Origin: Plantago elongata
Taxonomy: Eukaryota > Streptophyta > Magnoliopsida > Lamiales > Plantaginaceae
Assembly: GCA_036897095.1 (NCBI GenBank)
Contig: JAYMSP010002695.1
Coordinates: 1-22,909, forward strand
DNA length: 22,909 nucleotides
Direction: 5' to 3'
A model generated the notes under the pieces. The model was not told the origin of the DNA, did no database searches, and was given only the letters and a program-made list of their open reading frames with translations. Numbering within the stretch: the stretch's first letter is position 1; every line of letters starts with the position of its first letter. This document shows positions 18,608 to 22,909 of the stretch, in pieces. Made by a program: the position numbers and the translations under genes.

Positions 18608-21092
18608 CTTGGAGGAATCGTTGGATGTTTGTTACCCAGGATACAACGGATAGAAACGACCAACACAAGTCAGTTGTTCCGATGAACTCAGTATATGCCT
18701 GGATTATACGTAGAGGGCAACACTGCAAGAGAAGAAAAGAAATGCAGTGTTTTGTGTGTCTTTTCTCTTCAGCAGTAAGACCTATTTATATGTGAGAAAT
18801 GGTTGAATATTCAGTTGTGTACATTACACAAGTAATGCCTGCAATTGAATTTGAATTTTCTTAACTCCTCATTCATGGTGTGCAATATTAAGTTATTACT
18901 CACAAGAGTTACAAAATAAGTTTTGGAATAATTCGAGGTCGCACGCACATACTCGCACCCAAGTCTCAATTGTGCTTGGAGGAATCACTGGACGTTTGTT
19001 TCCCAGAATACAACGGATATAACCCAATAACCAAGTGCACAAGTCAGTTGTTCCGACGAACTCAATATATGTTTGGATTATAAAGGGTATCGAAGAAGAA
19101 CACTGCAAGAGAAAAAGAGAAATACATTTTTTGGTGTGTGTGTTTCCTTTTCAGTAGTAAGACATATTTATAGGTAAGATATGGTTCAATTTACAGATGT
19201 GTACATTACACAAGTAATGTCTACAATTGAATTTGAATTTTCTTTCCCCCTCATTCATGGTGTGTAATATTCAGTCATTACTCAAAGGAGTTACAAAATA
19301 AGTTCTGGAAGAATTCGAGGTCGCACGCACCCAAGTCTCAATCGTGCTTGGAGGAATCGCTGGACGTTTGTTTTCCAGGATACAATGAATAGAAGCCAAC
19401 TACTAATTGCACAAGTCAGTTGTTCCGACCAACTCAACATATGTCTGGGTTATAAAGGGTATTGAAGAAGAACATTGCAAGAGAATAAGAGACAAACGGT
19501 TTTTGGTGTGTTTTTTTCTCTTCAGTAGTAAGACATATTTATAGGTGAGAAATGGTTCAATATAAAGTTGTATACATTTTACAAGTAATGCCTGCAATTG
19601 AATATGAATGTTTGTACCTCCTCATTCATGGTGTGTAATATTCAGTCATTACTCACAAGAGTTACAAAATAAGTTCGGGAAGAATTCGAGATCGCACGCA
19701 TCTGCTCGCAGCAAAGCCCCAATCGTGCTTGGATGAATCGCTAGACGTTTGTTTCCCAAGTCACAACGGATAGAACCCATCAACCAAGTGCACAAGTCAG
19801 TTGTTCTGACGAACTTAGTATATGCCTGGATTATATGCAAAGGGTATGGAAAAAGAACATTGCAAGAGACGAAGAGAATGGAGGTTTTTGGTGTGTCTTT
19901 TATCTTCATCAATAAGATCTATTTATAGGTGAGAAATGTTTCAATATTCAGTTGTGTATATTACACAAGTAATGCTCGCAATTCTGTTTGAATTTTTTTA
20001 CGTAACTACTCATTCATGGCGTCTAATATTTAGTCATTACTCATAAGAGTTACAAAATAAGTTATTCGAGGTCGCATGCACCTGGCCGGACCCAAGTCCC
20101 AATCGTGCTTGGAGGAACCGATGGACGTTTGTTTTCCAGGATACAATGGATATAACCCAACAACCAAGTGCACAAGTTAGTTGTTCATACGAACTCAATA
20201 TATGCCTGGATTATACGTAAAAAGGTATGGACAAGAACACCGTAAGAGAAGAATAGAAAGGCATTTTTTTGTAAGTCTTTTCTCTTCAACAGTAAGACAT
20301 ATTTATAGGTGATAAATGGTTCAATATTCAGTTGCGTACATTACAAGAGTAATGTATGCAATTGAATTTGAATTTTCGTAACTCCTCATTCATGGTGTGT
20401 AACATTCAGTCATTACTCACAAGAGTTACAAAATAAGTTCTGGAAGAATTGGAGGTCGCATGCACCTGCTAGCACCCAAGTCGGAATCGTGCTTGAAGGA
20501 ATCGCTAGACGTTTGTTTCCCATGATACAACGGATAGAACCCAACAACTAAGTGCACAAGTCAGTTGTTCCGAGAACTCAATATTTGTATGGATTATATG
20601 TAAATGGTATGGAAGAAGAACACTGCAAGAGAAGAAGAGAAAGGTGGTTTTTGTGTGTGTGTTTTTTTAAGTTTAGCAGTAAGACCTATTTATATGTGAG
20701 AAATGGTTTAATATTCAGTTGTTTTCATTACACAAGTAATGCCTGCAATTGAATATGAATTTTCACAACTCCTCATTCTTGGTGTGTATTATTTAGTCAT
20801 TACTCACAAAAGTTACAAAATAAGTTCTGGAAGAATTCGGGGTTGCATGCCCAAGTCCCAATCGTGCTTGGAGGAATCGCTAGACGTTTGTTTCCCAAGA
20901 TACAACAGATAGAACCCAACAACCAAGTGCACAAGTCATTTGTTCTGACGAACTCAGTATAGGCCTTGAATTTGAATTTTCGTAACTCCACGTTCATGGT
21001 GTGTAATATTTAGTCATTACTTAAAAGAGTTACAAAATAAATTCTGGAAGAATTCGAGGTTGCACGCTTCTGCCCGAACCCCAAGTCCCACT
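18608..21092 (-). repeat. Head-to-tail array of seven copies of a ~375-bp repeat with internal TATA boxes
   Basis: Copies start at CTTGGAGGAATCG-like sequence at 18608, 18975, 19347, 19728, 20108, 20492 and 20867 (spacings 367, 372, 381, 380, 384, 375). Each repeats GACGTTTGTTTCCCAGGATA, GTGCACAAGTCAGTTGTTC, ACACTGCAAGAGAA, TATTTATAGGTGAGAAATGG, a CATTACACAAGTAATG palindrome and CTCACAAGAGTTACAAAATA. The last copy is short, with a deletion joining GAACTCAGTATAGGCC to TTGAATTTGAATT. Minus-strand orientation is chosen because TATA, a CT-rich leader and a GGGAAACAAACGTCC-type tail then fall in promoter-to-downstream order. Four copies keep an open minus-strand frame of 64-87 codons with similar residues. 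Others are broken, so no gene is called. Confidence 0.9.
18783..18790 (-). promoter_or_regulatory. TATA box, array copy 1
   Basis: TATAAATA on the minus strand. The equivalent site is at 19165-19172, 19536-19543, 19920-19927, 20300-20307 and 20687-20694 in copies 2-6, and is lost in the deleted copy 7. On that strand it is followed by a purine/pyrimidine-rich GAGAAAAGACACACC stretch and TCTTCTCTTGCAG. Confidence 0.55.
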
Positions 21093-21461
21093 AGTTTCAA
21101 TACAAATCTGGCTAGGATTTGCACCCCCTTACACGCTCGCGTAGGGTGTCAACCATAACCTTATCATCACACTTAAACAAGTAGAATGGTGTAGTTAGTT
21201 ATGAACTAGAAAGATCTTTCATTTGTTACCAAGGGGAGATAAACCCAATTGACCTTCCAACTTTGAGCTCTTATATCTTACTAGCCTAAGGTCCGTTTTG
21301 GACATACAATATATACATTCAAAGCTCTTACATAGTAACTTACGAATATATATATATATATGTATAGTTAACTTAATTAATGATAATTAAGAAGTATTCT
21401 CCTAGGTAACATATCTCACGAGGTATCAAGTTTACTATACTTTTATTCACAATTTTCAACA
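21093..21461 (-). mobile_element. Putative 5' (U3) part of a minus-strand LTR adjoining the array
   Basis: On the minus strand ATGGGAGAT (21470-21462) is followed by TGTTGAAAATTGTG starting at 21461, resembling the copia PPT/LTR junction, where GTGGGAGATTGTTG is frequent. The following 370 bp lead without a gap into array copy 7. A single LTR running from 21461 to about 18560, with its promoter block multiplied, would explain both. No internal coding region of such an element was found to the right, so it could be a solo LTR or a fragment. Confidence 0.4.
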
Positions 21462-22455
21462 ATCTCCCATAATTTTCGATGATTTACAATATTATACTAC
21501 AACTAAACAGAAGCTTAATCATTTTACTTACACTACAAGAATCATCATGAGATACTAAGTCTACAATATAATGTATAGTTACAAAACTGTAATGTAGCAT
21601 GAGTAGTGCAGAGTAGAAAGTGCAGTTTGATGGATTTAGGTTTGCATGTATGTACCACTGGTAGAACTCCTAGGTCGCAAAATCTGCTGCATTGAATAGA
21701 GCAATGAAATCCCATAAATAATGGAAGATTTTGATTTGTGGCTTAAACAAAGGAAAAGTGCGTGGAATATGTTTGATCAGAGACAAATCGAGAATCACTG
21801 GAGAATGGTCTAGAAAAGAGAACATGAACATGAGAAGTAATACTCAATTAACAAAAGCTGGAAGCATATTTTGATGCAACCAAACAAATATTTTTCTCAT
21901 TATAATTTGTTGCTTTATGTCTGTCCTTTCTTTAAAGAGGCTCACTTATAACGGTCATACCGTTGCTTCTCAATCTTGTTATATGAAGCCCACTTGGTTA
22001 AAACTAAATTATTTTTTAATTTTATGTCGATATTAAAATTTCCTTCTTTTCATATGTAATTTTTTAAACTGAATTAAATTGTAATATAAAATATAATTAA
22101 TAATGAATTAAATTGAACTGAATTGAATTGAAACGAGACTAATCTATCACCATTATTTTTGTGTAATATCACTAGTTAAATATGCATAGGTCGAATACTC
22201 TAGGATGAATACTTGTATAAAATTTTGCACTCGCTCCTTTTGTGAACTTATGGTGTTGACTGACATACAAAATGACAACACTAATCATGCATGAATTATT
22301 GGGGAGAAAAATTAGGGAGGAACCATTTCTAGTACTACTTGCTTCTTATCTTGTCAATTCATTCCACGACAGTTGTTTTGTGGAGAAAAGAATACAACGG
22401 TGATTGTGAATGTATTACTATTTCATTTTCAAAGTCAATACGCGCATGAGAAAAT
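21462..22455. other. AT-rich spacer, no gene seen
   Basis: No coding domain or structural RNA is recognised. A short AT microsatellite lies just left (about 21347-21361). GAATTGAATTGAA-type steps (22069-22132) form a small degenerate repeat. Confidence 0.5.
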
Positions 22456-22619
22456 ATAATCAATATGTAACTATTTAAATATTTAATCACAATATCTATA
22501 ATCTACATTTTTTTCAGAGTATACTAGTTGGATTTATAATATAATCAATATGTAACTATTTAAATATTTAATCACAATATCTATAAACAACATTTTTTTC
22601 AGAGTATACTAGTTGGATT
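22456..22619. repeat. 85-bp near-perfect tandem duplication
   Basis: ATAATCAATATGTAACTATT begins at 22456 and at 22541. Both copies run through TTTAAATATTTAATCACAAT, CATTTTTTTCAGAGTATACT and AGTTGGATT with only a few differences. The near identity indicates a recent duplication relative to the other repeats here. Confidence 0.92.
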
Positions 22620-22769
22620 CGTTGATAAATTTCATACATAGCTATAGGAGACCATGGTATCCTTCTATAGTAATAGCATAGTACCTATGTACATTTCTTT
22701 AATTTTATTCAAAATTAAATTATAAGTTAATCCTAAGGTAGGAAATGCAATTTTTTTTATTCGTAATAG

Positions 22770-22909
22770 GGGTGATCATACAATTCGAAATTCAAAAATT
22801 CGATCCAAAAATCCGACAATCCAATCCGATATGTCCGGATTGAATTACGGATTAGCATATTTGAGATCCGAAGATTTTCGGATTAATCCAATCCGATCCA
22901 TCGGATTTT
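22770..22909. repeat. TCCGAA/TTCGGAT-rich degenerate repeat at the right edge
   Basis: AATCCGA, TCCGGATT, TTCGGATTAA and CCAATCCGAT recur in both orientations. It is similar in kind to 2565-2960 and is cut by the window end. Confidence 0.65.

Noticed and set aside
18896..20997. A repeated minus-strand protein family in the array (64-87 codons)
   Set aside because: Similarity follows from DNA repetition. The frame is interrupted in other units and has no known domain.
1..22909. CRISPR arrays, bacterial operons, tRNA genes, organellar insertions
   Set aside because: None seen. The only regular direct-repeat array has ~375-bp units without spacers, and no tRNA cloverleaf or organelle gene was recognised by eye.

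Overview
This is nuclear plant DNA, most likely from an angiosperm. It is AT-rich and intron/TE-like. It holds a Cassandra-type TRIM with 5S-derived LTRs, a Ty1/copia element primed by initiator tRNA-Met, and plant LINE domains (RVT zinc-binding region; RNase H). The species cannot be read from the sequence. Only one conventional gene is suggested, and only its 5' end lies in the window. Everything else is transposon-derived or featureless AT-rich DNA, and no TE reading frame here is intact.

Layout. Positions 1-2240 (minus strand): a GC-rich promoter with a TATA box at 1931-1938, a pyrimidine-rich untranslated leader, a putative 1.73-kb leader intron (1751 down to 18), and an ATG at 15 beginning Met-Ala-Leu-Gly-Asp that runs off the left edge. 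2565-2960: degenerate GGGTC/TTCGGAT repeat. 3082-3793: AT-rich DNA bounded by an exact 10-bp direct repeat. 4255-6176: long inverted repeats (about 216 bp per arm) enclosing a 5'-truncated, poly(A)-tailed LINE fragment on the minus strand. 7025-7545: GAAC/GTTC-rich repeat. 8395-8460: possible PBS and LTR edge of an old minus-strand copia element.

10013-17185: a degenerate, LTR-bounded Ty1/copia element on the plus strand, with PBS, gag, protease, integrase, RT, RNase H and PPT in canonical order. It has taken two nested hits. A LINE 3' end with an RNase H domain sits in the protease/pre-integrase interval (about 12528-13036). A complete Cassandra TRIM sits in the reverse transcriptase/RNase H interval (15392-16099).

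17186-18254: an unclassified LTR-like fragment ending TGACA. 18608-21092: seven head-to-tail copies of a repeat of about 375 bp. Six carry a minus-strand TATA box followed by a leader-like stretch, and most carry a short palindrome. To the right lies unique DNA up to a PPT-plus-TGTTG junction at 21461, so the array may be an amplified part of one minus-strand LTR. 22456-22619: near-perfect 85-bp tandem duplication. 22770-22909: TCCGAA-rich repeat.

The best candidates for something unusual are the tandem promoter-like array, the Cassandra-in-copia nesting with 5S-like Pol III control regions, and the inverted-repeat element holding a LINE. All calls rest on reading the sequence by eye; no alignment or database search was run.
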